Shown here piece by piece: positions 16,771 to 25,031 of a stretch of 28,922 nucleotides of DNA; within the stretch, counting starts at the first letter, position 1, and every line of letters begins with the position of its first letter. Made by a program: the position numbers and the translations under genes. The stretch lies in contig CAYGJN010000019.1 of NCBI GenBank assembly GCA_964350135.1, positions 1-28,922 of the forward strand. The letters run 5' to 3'. The DNA comes from CAYGJN01 sp964350135. Its GTDB lineage: Bacteria; Bdellovibrionota; Bacteriovoracia; Bacteriovoracales; Bacteriovoracaceae. Below the pieces are notes generated by a model. The model was not told the DNA's origin, did no database searches, and was given only the letters and a program-made list of their open reading frames with translations.

Positions 16771-17541
16771 TTGATATATCTTAAGATGGGGCTCCCTCTT
16801 GTTATAGGGGGTCTCCTTTATCTAAGTTATTCATTTTTTCCGGTATATTTAGAAACTAATTTCTGTAACACACAAGAAACCCAAAGATTAATGGCAGACC
16901 TTGTTCGAGATAAGAATAAGAAAGAATTATCTTTGGCCATAAAGGCCTGTCAGGCAAAACCTGGAGTAAGGCTTTTAACCCACAGTTTTAGGTATAATGA
17001 TAAAGAAATTATTCAGCTTTTGCTTGATAAAGTTTCCGATATCAATCTTGCCGATGAGGCCAAAACAACTCTTCTTTCTTATGCAGTTAGCTTAAACCGA
17101 AATTGGATTGTTGAAAAACTCCTGGATAAAGGTGCTGATCCCAATCTTTTAGATATTAATGGGGTTTCACCACTTATGATGGCCGTCACTCACAAAGACC
17201 TTGAATTGGTAGATCTTCTTGTTAAAAATGGTGCAAAGAAAAATATCACTGATAATTTTGGAATGAATCCATTAATGGATGCAAGTTCGTTAGGCTATCT
17301 AGATGCATTAAAATTAATGTTAGCGGATATGGGTGGTGAGGATGATATTTTACAATTTAATAATCAAGGTCTTAATAGTTTAACGTTGGCCATTTTAAAT
17401 TTAAGAGTAGAAGTCGTTAAGTATCTTTTGAATTATTTTCCTGTTGATAAAAAATATTGGGATAAGAACTTAAATCCCTATGAAGCAGCTGGGCTTACAC
17501 AGAACCCTGATTTGCTTAATCTTACAAAAAAATGGCAATAG
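16771..17541 (+). CDS. Membrane-anchored ankyrin-repeat protein
   Basis: 256 residues. The probable start is TTG with AAGGT at 16758-16762 eight bases upstream; ATG at 16786 is the alternative. Residues 7-26 form one hydrophobic anchor, with the rest outside the membrane. From about residue 66 there are four to five ankyrin units (for example LLSYAVSLNRNWIVEKLLDK, GADPNLLDINGVSPLMMAVT and NGAKKNITDNFGMNPLMDAS), a fold used for protein-protein contact. Three cysteines are present, one in the anchor-proximal region. The gene follows the TGA-interrupted small gene. The binding partner is unknown. Confidence 0.85.
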   Translation: MIYLKMGLPLVIGGLLYLSYSFFPVYLETNFCNTQETQRLMADLVRDKNKKELSLAIKACQAKPGVRLLTHSFRYNDKEIIQLLLDKVSDINLADEAKTTLLSYAVSLNRNWIVEKLLDKGADPNLLDINGVSPLMMAVTHKDLELVDLLVKNGAKKNITDNFGMNPLMDASSLGYLDALKLMLADMGGEDDILQFNNQGLNSLTLAILNLRVEVVKYLLNYFPVDKKYWDKNLNPYEAAGLTQNPDLLNLTKKWQ

Positions 17542-17546
17542 GATTA

Positions 17547-18443
17547 TTAGTAATGCCAAGGAAAGTCTGAAAAGTTCTGTTTTCTTTTTTCAAGAAAACC
17601 ATCTCTACCTTCTTGGGCTTCATCAGTTCCATAAGCAAGTCTTGTAGCCTCTCCTGCAAAAATTTGCTGTCCTACTAAACCATCGTCAATTAAGTTAAAA
17701 CCAAATTTAAGCATTCTGATTGCAGTTGGACTTTTAGAACCAATTTCTTTGGCCCAATCAAGAGCAACAACTTCTAGGTCTTTATGTTCTACAACCTCAT
17801 TAACCATGCCCATATCAAAAGCTTCTTGAGCAGTATAATTACGGCCAAGGAAGAAAATTTCACGGGCCTTTTTCTGTCCAACTTGTCTTGCTAAATAAGC
17901 TGATCCATACCCACTATCAAAACTACCTACATCTGGGTCAGTTTGCTTAAAAATAGCATGCTCTCTAGAGGCAATTGTTAGATCACAGACTACATGGAGT
18001 GAATGTCCACCTCCAACGGCCCAACCTGGTACAACTGCTATAACAACTTTAGGCATAAAGCGAATCAGCCTTTGAACTTCAAGAATATGAAGACGTCCTA
18101 GCTTGGCCTTATCAATAACACCTTGACCATTTTCATATTGATAGCCATCTTTTCCTCTTATTCTTTGATCCCCACCTGAGCAAAAGGACCATCCATTATC
18201 TTTTGAACTTGGTCCATTCCCTGTAAGTAAAACAACACCAACATCGCTCCATTGTCTTGCATGATCAAGAGCTATATAGAGTTCATCCACTGTCTTAGGT
18301 CGAAAAGCGTTTCTTACCTCTGGTCTATTGATGGCCACTCTGACTGTGCCATGACTTTTGCATCTATGGTAAGTGATATCTTGAAAATCAAAGCCATCTA
18401 CCTTTGTCCACTCAGATTCTTTGAAAAGAGAAGAGATACTCAT
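17547..18443 (-). CDS. menB: 1,4-dihydroxy-2-naphthoyl-CoA synthase (type II)
   Basis: A crotonase-fold enzyme that closes the naphthoquinone ring in menaquinone synthesis. It carries RPEVRNAFRP, WSFCSGGDQRIRGKDGY, GHSLHVVCDLTIASR, and SFDSGYGSAYLARQVGQK, with FKQTDPDVG giving an Asp where E. coli-type MenB has Gly; this matches the mycobacterial-like, bicarbonate-independent type II group. 298 residues is normal. AAAGGA lies six bases before the ATG, and the ATG overlaps the TGA of sua5 by four bases (ATGA), so the two are translationally coupled although their pathways differ. Confidence 0.96.
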   Translation of the reverse strand: MSISSLFKESEWTKVDGFDFQDITYHRCKSHGTVRVAINRPEVRNAFRPKTVDELYIALDHARQWSDVGVVLLTGNGPSSKDNGWSFCSGGDQRIRGKDGYQYENGQGVIDKAKLGRLHILEVQRLIRFMPKVVIAVVPGWAVGGGHSLHVVCDLTIASREHAIFKQTDPDVGSFDSGYGSAYLARQVGQKKAREIFFLGRNYTAQEAFDMGMVNEVVEHKDLEVVALDWAKEIGSKSPTAIRMLKFGFNLIDDGLVGQQIFAGEATRLAYGTDEAQEGRDGFLEKRKQNFSDFPWHY

Positions 18444-19393
18444 AGGATGTCCTTTATAAAATTATACTTAGTTGCTTTTGCTAATCTATCGTAAATAGCA
18501 TGCCAGTGTTGATTAGAAAGATCACCCTTAAAATCAATAAGCCCATAAGTTTTTGAGCTTTTTGAAAGGTTTTGCAAGTGACCATAAAGCTCTCGTGCTG
18601 CTAGATGTGGTTCAGTACCTAAGTCAATATTTTCAACTTCTTCCCAATTTGTTGAGAGCTTAAGCTCAGAGGTAATAAAAGACGGCTCAGTGTTTTTATT
18701 CATAAGAATAAGAGGCTTTTGTGGTCTGTAATGCTCTTGCATTTGTCCCGGTGCAACCGGTGAGCTTGCATAATTTACATTTAAAGAAATGCCATTGGAG
18801 GCTAGCTCTTTGCAAATTTGATCTTTTGTAATCATACCAGGTCTATAGATTAAGACCTCATTATCTTTTACTTCTAAAACCGTTGATTCGATTCCAATAG
18901 GGGAGCTGCCTCCATCTATAATAAAAACTTTTTCACCAAACTCATCTTTTACATGTCTTGCTGTGGTTGGGCTTGTTTTTTTAAATTTATTTGCACTAGG
19001 AGCAACGAGAGGGATATTTAAAAAATCTATTAATTCTAAAGTTAGAGGGTGATTTGGCATTCGTAACCCTACACTTTCTCTGGATGAAGTAATAAGGGGA
19101 TTAATATCTTTTTTAGGAACAATAATAGTAAGAGGTCCAGGCCAAAATTTTTGAGCTAAAATTTCTTCAGTTTCACTCCATTTGAGAGCATGTCTTTTGG
19201 CCATTTCAATCGAACTTACATGCACTATCAGTGGATCAAATAAAGGTCTTTGTTTTAACTCAAAAATAAGTTTTATGAGTTTTTCATTATTAATAGGGGC
19301 CGAAAGTCCGTAGACTGTTTCTGTGGGGATGGCCACTAATTGACCATTATCAAAGAAACTAAGTGCCTTATTGAGATATTCTTTAGAGTTCAT
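18440..19393 (-). CDS. sua5: L-threonylcarbamoyladenylate synthase, Sua5 type
   Basis: This enzyme makes threonylcarbamoyl-AMP from threonine, bicarbonate and ATP, the first step of tRNA t6A37 formation. The YrdC domain (about residues 1-200) shows IPTETVYGLSAP, ELKQRPLFDPL, WPGPLTIIVPK, VGLRMPNHP, LVAPSANKF and GIESTVLEV; a further C-terminal region to residue 317 marks the longer Sua5 form rather than TsaC. Start at the ATG at 19393, seven bases after AGGA; a TTG two codons earlier is less likely. It is coupled to menB by an ATGA overlap. TcdA (2594-3343) acts later on the same base. Confidence 0.94.
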   Translation of the reverse strand: MNSKEYLNKALSFFDNGQLVAIPTETVYGLSAPINNEKLIKLIFELKQRPLFDPLIVHVSSIEMAKRHALKWSETEEILAQKFWPGPLTIIVPKKDINPLITSSRESVGLRMPNHPLTLELIDFLNIPLVAPSANKFKKTSPTTARHVKDEFGEKVFIIDGGSSPIGIESTVLEVKDNEVLIYRPGMITKDQICKELASNGISLNVNYASSPVAPGQMQEHYRPQKPLILMNKNTEPSFITSELKLSTNWEEVENIDLGTEPHLAARELYGHLQNLSKSSKTYGLIDFKGDLSNQHWHAIYDRLAKATKYNFIKDIL

Positions 19394-19496
19394 AGACAAT
19401 TCCTACAACATCTTGCTTAAAAATGCCTCTGCAAACCGCCATTAGCTAGATTTTTTTTATAAGAATAGGTAAGATGCAGCAAATTAGGGAGTAATT

Positions 19497-19949
19497 ATGG
19501 GGCTTTTTTATTCTACCAAGCGATTTACTGGATTTCCATGTACTCATAGACAATGGAGGGCCAAATCTCATTGCCGCTTTGTTCATGGTTATAGCAGAGA
19601 GTTTAAATTCGAGTTTGCCGCTAATGAACTCACTCCAGAGAAATGGGTTATGGATTTTGGCGGACTTAAGAGTGTTCGTTCTTGGTTGGAAGATCAGTTT
19701 GATCATACCTTTTTAGTGGCCGAAGATGATCCAGCTTTACCTGAGTTTAGGGCCTTAGATAAAAAAGGAGTTATTCAACTTAGGGTTCTTCCTAATGCTG
19801 GCATGGAAGCAACGGCCGAATATATCTATCATCATACAAATAAAATAATTCTAGAGATGACTAAAAATAGAGTTTGGATCACTAAGGTTGAAGTTAGTGA
19901 AAATGAAAATAATTCAGCAATCTATATTCCTCAAGCGAGTGTTTTATGA
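19497..19949 (+). CDS. queD: 6-carboxy-5,6,7,8-tetrahydropterin synthase-like protein
   Basis: 150 residues of the PTPS/QueD fold, which converts dihydroneopterin triphosphate to carboxytetrahydropterin for queuosine (7-deazaguanine) synthesis. Visible are CTHRQW (His17), SHCRFVHGY (Cys26, His30), MDFGGLKSVRSWLEDQFDHT with catalytic-region Asp69-His70, and a final NSAIY. The usual HGH zinc motif is HGY here (Tyr32), a variant I associate with one proteobacterial QueD-like group. queC/queE are not in the window. It is coupled to msrA by an ATGA overlap. The family is sure; the exact reaction is probable. Confidence 0.85.
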   Translation: MGLFYSTKRFTGFPCTHRQWRAKSHCRFVHGYSREFKFEFAANELTPEKWVMDFGGLKSVRSWLEDQFDHTFLVAEDDPALPEFRALDKKGVIQLRVLPNAGMEATAEYIYHHTNKIILEMTKNRVWITKVEVSENENNSAIYIPQASVL

Positions 19950-20443
19950 GTATTGCTAGTTTTGGAGCAGGTTGTTTTTGGGGTGTTGAATATATTTTTA
20001 GAAATATTCCTGGCGTTCAAGAATGTCTTTCAGGCTATATGGGAGGAGAGTTTAAAAATCCTCGCTATGAAGATATTTGTACTGGGCAAACAGGGCATGC
20101 AGAAGTTGTTCAAATAAAATTCGATCCAAGTCTTGTATCTTATGATGAGCTTCTTTCTTATTTTTGGAGGATACATGATCCTACTCAATTAAACAGACAA
20201 GGAGTTGATACTGGTTCTCAATATAGAAGTGCTATTTTTTATCACTCCCAAGAGCAAAAAGAGCTGGCCTTAAAATCGATGAAGGATTTTAATGATTCGG
20301 GCGTTTTCGATAAAGATGCTGTTACTGAAATTACAGAGGCTTCAATGTTTTTTGCCGCTGAAGAATATCATCAAGCTTATTATTTAAAAAAGTTTGAACT
20401 TGGCTACACTGGACCTGTTTGTCATATATTAAGAGAGAAATAA
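19946..20443 (+). CDS. msrA: Peptide-methionine (S)-S-oxide reductase
   Basis: Repairs the S form of methionine sulfoxide in proteins. The catalytic GAGCFWGVEYIF (Cys10) is at the N-terminus; SGYMGG, TGQTGHAEVVQI, DPTQLNRQGVDTGSQYRSAI and AEEYHQAYY follow as in the family. 165 residues is the short cytosolic form. The likely resolving cysteine is near the end (GPVCHIL). It overlaps queD by four bases, and its TAA abuts the ATG of pip directly, so all three are one operon. Confidence 0.96.
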   Translation: MSIASFGAGCFWGVEYIFRNIPGVQECLSGYMGGEFKNPRYEDICTGQTGHAEVVQIKFDPSLVSYDELLSYFWRIHDPTQLNRQGVDTGSQYRSAIFYHSQEQKELALKSMKDFNDSGVFDKDAVTEITEASMFFAAEEYHQAYYLKKFELGYTGPVCHILREK

Positions 20444-21400
20444 ATGAGTTTATATCCTGAAATTGATCCTTATAACGAAGAGATGATAAAAGTCTCTGAC
20501 TTACATACTGTGCATTTTGAAGAATGTGGTAATCCTAAGGGGAAGCCTATTCTTTTTCTTCATGGTGGACCTGGAGGAGGGATAGACTCAGTTTATAGAA
20601 GATATTTTAATCCAGAGCTTTATCGAGTTATTTTAGTTGATCAAAGAGGCTGTGGGAAAAGCATACCTTATGCAGAATTAGCAGAAAATACTACATGGGA
20701 TTTAGTTTCTGATCTTGAAAAAATAAGAACCCATTTAAAAATTGATAAATGGGCAATCTTTGGTGGGTCTTGGGGATCGACCTTAGCACTTTGTTATTCT
20801 ATCAAACATGCTCAGCAAGTAGATGCTTTATTTTTACGAGGAATTTTTCTTTTAAGAGAAAAAGAAATTAAGTGGTTTTATCAAGAAGGGGCCAGCAAAT
20901 TATTTCCTGATCTCTGGCAAGAGTATTTAAAGCCTATTGAGAAATCTAAACATGATAATTTAATGCAAGCCTATTACGAAATTTTAACAGGAGATGATGA
21001 AGAAGCTAAAATAAGAGCTGCTAAGTCTTGGTCTATCTGGGAAGCGAGTACTAGTAAGCTTGCATTTGATCCTTCACATGTAGCTATTTATGAGGATTCT
21101 CAAAAAGCAATCGCCTTTGCAAGAATTGAAAGTCATTATTTTATTAATAGAGGTTTTCTGGAAACCGATAATTATATTCTTGAAAATATATCCGCTATTA
21201 AGGGTATCCCTACAGTAATTGTTCATGGTCGTTATGATATTGTTTGTCCTGTTGAAAATGCTTGGGACCTTTCTCAAAGACTGCCAAATGCAGAACTTAA
21301 GATTATTGAAAATGCAGGACATTCTTTAAGTGAGGTAGAAATTACAAAGTTTTTAGTAGAAAAAACAGATACTTATGGAAAAAATGCTGAATCGTGTTAA
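20444..21400 (+). CDS. pip: Prolyl iminopeptidase
   Basis: An alpha/beta-hydrolase (peptidase family S33) that removes N-terminal proline from peptides. Features in order are FLHGGPGGG (oxyanion region), LVDQRGCGKS, the nucleophile elbow GGSWGSTLAL (Ser), a charged helical cap, HGRYDIVCPV (Asp) and AGHSLSE (His). 318 residues is typical. It starts at the base following the msrA stop. The start has no room for its own distant Shine-Dalgarno, but GAGAG within the last msrA codons could serve. Confidence 0.94.
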   Translation: MSLYPEIDPYNEEMIKVSDLHTVHFEECGNPKGKPILFLHGGPGGGIDSVYRRYFNPELYRVILVDQRGCGKSIPYAELAENTTWDLVSDLEKIRTHLKIDKWAIFGGSWGSTLALCYSIKHAQQVDALFLRGIFLLREKEIKWFYQEGASKLFPDLWQEYLKPIEKSKHDNLMQAYYEILTGDDEEAKIRAAKSWSIWEASTSKLAFDPSHVAIYEDSQKAIAFARIESHYFINRGFLETDNYILENISAIKGIPTVIVHGRYDIVCPVENAWDLSQRLPNAELKIIENAGHSLSEVEITKFLVEKTDTYGKNAESC

Positions 21401-21440
21401 TTTTGTATCCACTGAACAATTGATCTGATAAAAATCTTTT

Positions 21441-22427
21441 ATGAGATTTATTACCCTAATCACTCTTTTGTGCCAATTTTGTTTTGGGGCAGAAATAGAT
21501 AGTTTCACTCTTCGTTTTGATAGAGATTATCAGGACGCTGGAGTAGTAGTTAATGCAAAATTTAATCAAATGTTTGATGAGGCATTAGTAGATGCAAATA
21601 AAGTTGGTTTTTGTAACCACGATAGACTCTATAGTAAACTACGTGATCGTTTTCGCAATATGTACCGTTCTGAATTTATAAAATGGCTTAAAAATACTGA
21701 TGAAATAGACTCTTATGCTGTTCCTAAAAAAGAATCATTTTTTAAAGATTTTACTGTAAAGGATGCATTTGTTATGGGCCTTTTTGGTAATAGAAAAAGC
21801 CTGGCAACAGCAGTAATTATGAAAATAGATGATTTTCATATTGGCACTGATAAATTTGAGCATTTTTTTAGCAGAGGCTTTTATTATTATAAAAGATATT
21901 ATCTTCAAAATTGGCCTATTGAAAAAGTATTAAAATATGGATTTGAAGTAGAAAAAGGTTACTTAGGAGCTGGTACAACAGGCATTATGTCTTGGGCCGA
22001 TTTAAATGCAAATTTTGACGGTATGAGGTTTTGGAATCATTTGCTTTCTTATCATCCGGATATGATTGGTGAAGAAAAAGGTCCTTATATTAGATGCACT
22101 AATGAGGGGAAATGGGAGAGAACTACTACTGAGATCGATCTTATTAGCTATGTCCATGGTGGCTGGGATGAAAGCATTAATTGTTCTCAGTTTAAAAATG
22201 AGAGAATTCTCAATTATTTTAACACTCATATGAAGCAGCTCAATAGTCTCTCCGGCACAGATGTATACCAATGCCCTTTGGAGAGTGAGAAGCATATCTT
22301 AAGTGATCTTGAGACTAAGTATGGGGACTTCTCTAAATGGCTTATAAACACCCAGGGACCGAGTATTATAGATGGCCTTACTGCCTATCTTAAAATGCCA
22401 TATCACTTCTGGGTAGGTATGTGGTGA
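21441..22427 (+). CDS. Exported protein of unknown function
   Basis: 328 residues with a signal peptide (MRFITLITLLCQFCFGA). I do not recognise the family with certainty. The segment HIGTDKFEHFFSRGFYY, followed by EVEKGYLGAGTTGIMSWADL and NANFDG, is arranged somewhat like the DK-x-x-HF... plus D-x-x-ANx-G pattern of YfiM/DUF2279-type envelope proteins, but the match is loose. Four cysteines remain in the mature part. It lies 40 bases after pip on the same strand and precedes two more exported unknowns; it may share the pip transcript. Confidence 0.7.
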   Translation: MRFITLITLLCQFCFGAEIDSFTLRFDRDYQDAGVVVNAKFNQMFDEALVDANKVGFCNHDRLYSKLRDRFRNMYRSEFIKWLKNTDEIDSYAVPKKESFFKDFTVKDAFVMGLFGNRKSLATAVIMKIDDFHIGTDKFEHFFSRGFYYYKRYYLQNWPIEKVLKYGFEVEKGYLGAGTTGIMSWADLNANFDGMRFWNHLLSYHPDMIGEEKGPYIRCTNEGKWERTTTEIDLISYVHGGWDESINCSQFKNERILNYFNTHMKQLNSLSGTDVYQCPLESEKHILSDLETKYGDFSKWLINTQGPSIIDGLTAYLKMPYHFWVGMW

Positions 22428-22500
22428 TCCTGTAAAAATTACAATGTCTATTCGTGATTTTTCTCATTAAGTATTTAATCCCCACCGGGGAAGTTGTTTA

Positions 22501-23922
22501 ATGAAAATAATCTTATTTTTTACATTATTTGTTCAATCTTTGAGTTTTTCACAAAGCTTATCAAATCCAAATTCATTTGATGTGGTGGTACCTAAATTTG
22601 ACTTTAAAAGACCAGATAGTGGAGTTGGTCTAGCAGGTACATTTGTTTTTGAAAGCTTTAATATGGTTCGAGATGACTTTATCATGAATGTAAGTAACTC
22701 AAATCAGGTTTTTGATGCAGAGGTTTTAGTAAGACCTGAGTTTTTTGGTATTAAAGGCTCATATTTAAATCTCGGTTTTGCTCTAGATAAAGACAGTCTT
22801 TTAAACCTAGTGAAAAAGAGTTTTATAAGTAATGGTAAAATTAATATTAATGACAGAAGGGTACTGTTAACTGCTAAAGAGTTTTCATATGAAACGAAAC
22901 TTTCACAAATTCTTTTAAAAAACATGAGATTTTTTTGTAATAGAGATCCTGATTATGTTGATCTAAGTATCGAAAGTATTTCTCGTGCTTGTTTTAATAC
23001 ATCTCAGTTAAACTCTAATCAAAAAGGTGGAGTGGCCGATACACAGATAAAGCTTAAAAGTATTACAGATGAAGGTTCTACTATTGAGGCCCATGTCGCT
23101 GTTGAAAAACTAGTTATTGAAGAAAACCGTGTACACTTAGAAGGAAAAGAAACGAATCTAATTATAGATGAAAGCTTTGTACTTAAGACTAATAAAATAA
23201 ATGCAATTTGCGCAAAAACTTCAAATGTCACTGAATTTGATACTGATAGATTTCTTAAAAACTGTATGGGTGATCTTGATATTGATTTTGGTGATATAAA
23301 GATTATTGATGGTAATGCAAAGTCTGAATATTATTTAAGGCCTGATAATATCCATATTGAAAATCAAAGAATATTTTTTAAAACACCTGTCGTTCAAATA
23401 AAAGGTGAGAAAAGTGTCTCTGTTTTAAATAAACTTGAAATTGATTGCTATAGAAGCCTTTCTAATATTGATTTTGCTGTAGAGGGCGTTGTTGAAGAAT
23501 GTCTTAAGTCTGCAAATATCAAAATAAGTGAAGCCTATTCTGAGGATTATGGAAAAGGTTCCAAGCAGCTATTGGGCTCAACTGAAGAGTTAGGGATAGT
23601 CCAAAATCTAAATCCAAATAAGGCAAGTGCACGCGATATTATTATTAATGTCAAAAAGAATAAGGCTAAAATTATCACTAAAGTCAAAGTATTGGGTGCC
23701 TATAAAACACTAACAGCTAATGCCAATATTCGCTTTATAAAAGACGATATGGTTCTTGTCGTTGATTTAACATCTGTTAAATTACCGTTATATATTTTTA
23801 GTAAGTCTAAAAAATTAGCAATGTTTCTTATTAAGAAAATGCTTGTGTCAGATATAGTAAGTGTACAAAATGATTTAGTTTATATAAAACTCTCAACAGA
23901 TATATCAGGAGATAAGTCATGA
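22501..23922 (+). CDS. Exported repeat protein with three Cys-X17-Cys units
   Basis: 473 residues with a Sec signal peptide (about the first 18-19 residues). I know no family. The mature protein has just six cysteines, in three pairs with identical spacing: 146/164, 237/255 and 316/334. Each pair is preceded by beta-like sequence and spaced 91 and 79 residues from the next, so the middle of the protein looks like three homologous, disulfide-closed modules. The C-terminal 100 residues are Lys- and beta-rich and lack cysteine. GGGGAAG seven bases before the ATG supports the start. It is coupled by ATGA to the small exported gene downstream. Confidence 0.75.
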   Translation: MKIILFFTLFVQSLSFSQSLSNPNSFDVVVPKFDFKRPDSGVGLAGTFVFESFNMVRDDFIMNVSNSNQVFDAEVLVRPEFFGIKGSYLNLGFALDKDSLLNLVKKSFISNGKININDRRVLLTAKEFSYETKLSQILLKNMRFFCNRDPDYVDLSIESISRACFNTSQLNSNQKGGVADTQIKLKSITDEGSTIEAHVAVEKLVIEENRVHLEGKETNLIIDESFVLKTNKINAICAKTSNVTEFDTDRFLKNCMGDLDIDFGDIKIIDGNAKSEYYLRPDNIHIENQRIFFKTPVVQIKGEKSVSVLNKLEIDCYRSLSNIDFAVEGVVEECLKSANIKISEAYSEDYGKGSKQLLGSTEELGIVQNLNPNKASARDIIINVKKNKAKIITKVKVLGAYKTLTANANIRFIKDDMVLVVDLTSVKLPLYIFSKSKKLAMFLIKKMLVSDIVSVQNDLVYIKLSTDISGDKS

Positions 23923-24227
23923 GAATGCTTTTGATTTTGTTTTTTATTATGAGTTCGGCCTTTGCTGATTATGAGTGTCGTGGTAAAGACATTACGGTCG
24001 AGATATCGGAAACCAGTAAAGATCGTGCAGAGGTTCTTGTTTATCATAATGGAAAAAGATCTATTGTTGTTAATGGTTCTAAACAAACCCTTTTTAATAT
24101 TCAATATGCAGGGAATGCAAGTGGAGATGCTAATTATATCAAGGTTGTTATTGGCACTGATAGTTCTGTAGTATTAGAGAAAACTTACGAAGACATAAAA
24201 CTTAAAGTTTCATGTAAAGAAATTTAA
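23919..24227 (+). CDS. Small exported protein of unknown function
   Basis: 102 residues, with a signal peptide (MRMLLILFFIMSSAFA) and a mature chain of about 86 residues that is beta-rich. Two cysteines sit near the two ends (20 and 99), suggesting one disulfide that ties the ends together. The ATG overlaps the stop of the repeat-protein gene by four bases and has AGGAG seven bases upstream, so translation is coupled and strong. No function can be given; co-expression with the six-cysteine protein is the only clue. Confidence 0.75.
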   Translation: MRMLLILFFIMSSAFADYECRGKDITVEISETSKDRAEVLVYHNGKRSIVVNGSKQTLFNIQYAGNASGDANYIKVVIGTDSSVVLEKTYEDIKLKVSCKEI

Positions 24228-24238
24228 TTTTTTATATT

Positions 24239-24943
24239 TTAACCAAAAATAATCTCATATAGTTTGGGGCAAAGCTCGGTTGCTTTGCCCTGTAACGAAA
24301 GATCATAATAATCACTCATTGCAGTTCGCTCTAAGTTTAGCTCTATAGTATATGCATTATTATCTTTAGCAATTTCAACAAACTGGGCTGCAGGATAAAC
24401 CTGAGAACTTGTCCCTATAGATACAAAAAGCTCTGTTTTTTGAAGATTTGCAAAAATCCTATCCATTTCAAGGGGCATCTCACCAAACCAAACGATATGT
24501 GGTCTTAAATTTGATTGTTGATTACAATTAGTGCATTGAGAGTCTTGGTTAAGGTCTGTATAGACATCTGTGATAAATTCACAGCTAAGGCATCTTTTTT
24601 TTAAAAGCTCTCCATGCATATGAATAATATTATTTGAACCGGCCTTTTCGTGGAGATTATCAATATTTTGAGTGATAAGAGTAAACTGACCTTTAAACTC
24701 TAATTCTATTTGAGCAAGGATTTTATGTGCCTTGTTAAAACTAATGTTTTTCTCTAATAATTGATTTCTGCGTAGGTTATAAAAACTATGAACTAGTTCA
24801 GGGTTTCTTTTAAAGGCCTTAGGGCAAGCAACATCTTCAATAGCATGATTTTCCCAAAGTCCATTTTGATCTCTAAAGGTTTTAATACCTGACTCTTGAG
24901 AAATCCCTGCACCAGTCAAAATAGTAATAGAAGAATATTTCAT
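24239..24943 (-). CDS. cobB: NAD-dependent protein deacylase, class III sirtuin
   Basis: Sir2-fold enzyme that removes acyl groups from lysine using NAD. It shows TGAGISQESGIKTFRD, TQNIDNLHEKAG, catalytic His110 in HMHGE, and zinc cysteines 118, 121, 137 and 140. FYNLRRNQL supplies Tyr55 and Arg58, the pair that marks class III (CobB/SIRT5) sirtuins able to remove negatively charged acyl groups such as succinyl. 234 residues is normal. It is convergent with the small exported gene and divergent from the YceI gene. The true substrates are unknown. Confidence 0.94.
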   Translation of the reverse strand: MKYSSITILTGAGISQESGIKTFRDQNGLWENHAIEDVACPKAFKRNPELVHSFYNLRRNQLLEKNISFNKAHKILAQIELEFKGQFTLITQNIDNLHEKAGSNNIIHMHGELLKKRCLSCEFITDVYTDLNQDSQCTNCNQQSNLRPHIVWFGEMPLEMDRIFANLQKTELFVSIGTSSQVYPAAQFVEIAKDNNAYTIELNLERTAMSDYYDLSLQGKATELCPKLYEIIFG

Positions 24944-24972
24944 ACTTGTACTTTAAGTTAGGCAATATCTAA

Positions 24973-25001
24973 TTGGATACCCAGAAATTGCATTCTATGT
25001 T
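24973..25001 (+). promoter_or_regulatory. Possible promoter for the YceI-family gene
   Basis: TTGGAT (24973-24978) and TATGTT (24996-25001) are 17 bases apart in the cobB/YceI divergent gap. Each matches the sigma-70 consensus only partly, and other weak combinations exist nearby. Confidence 0.25.
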
Positions 25002-25031
25002 AAAAATATTAAAAATTAATTTGGAGTGTTT

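Noticed and set aside
17520..17560. Inverted repeat TGGCAATA ... TAATGCCA between the ankyrin gene and menB
   Set aside because: There is one internal mismatch, a long loop and no T-run on either strand; it is not a convincing terminator.
19497..19949. Loss of the HGH zinc motif (HGY) in QueD as a sign of inactivity
   Set aside because: HGY is, as far as I recall, normal for one QueD-like subgroup, and the other key residues are present.
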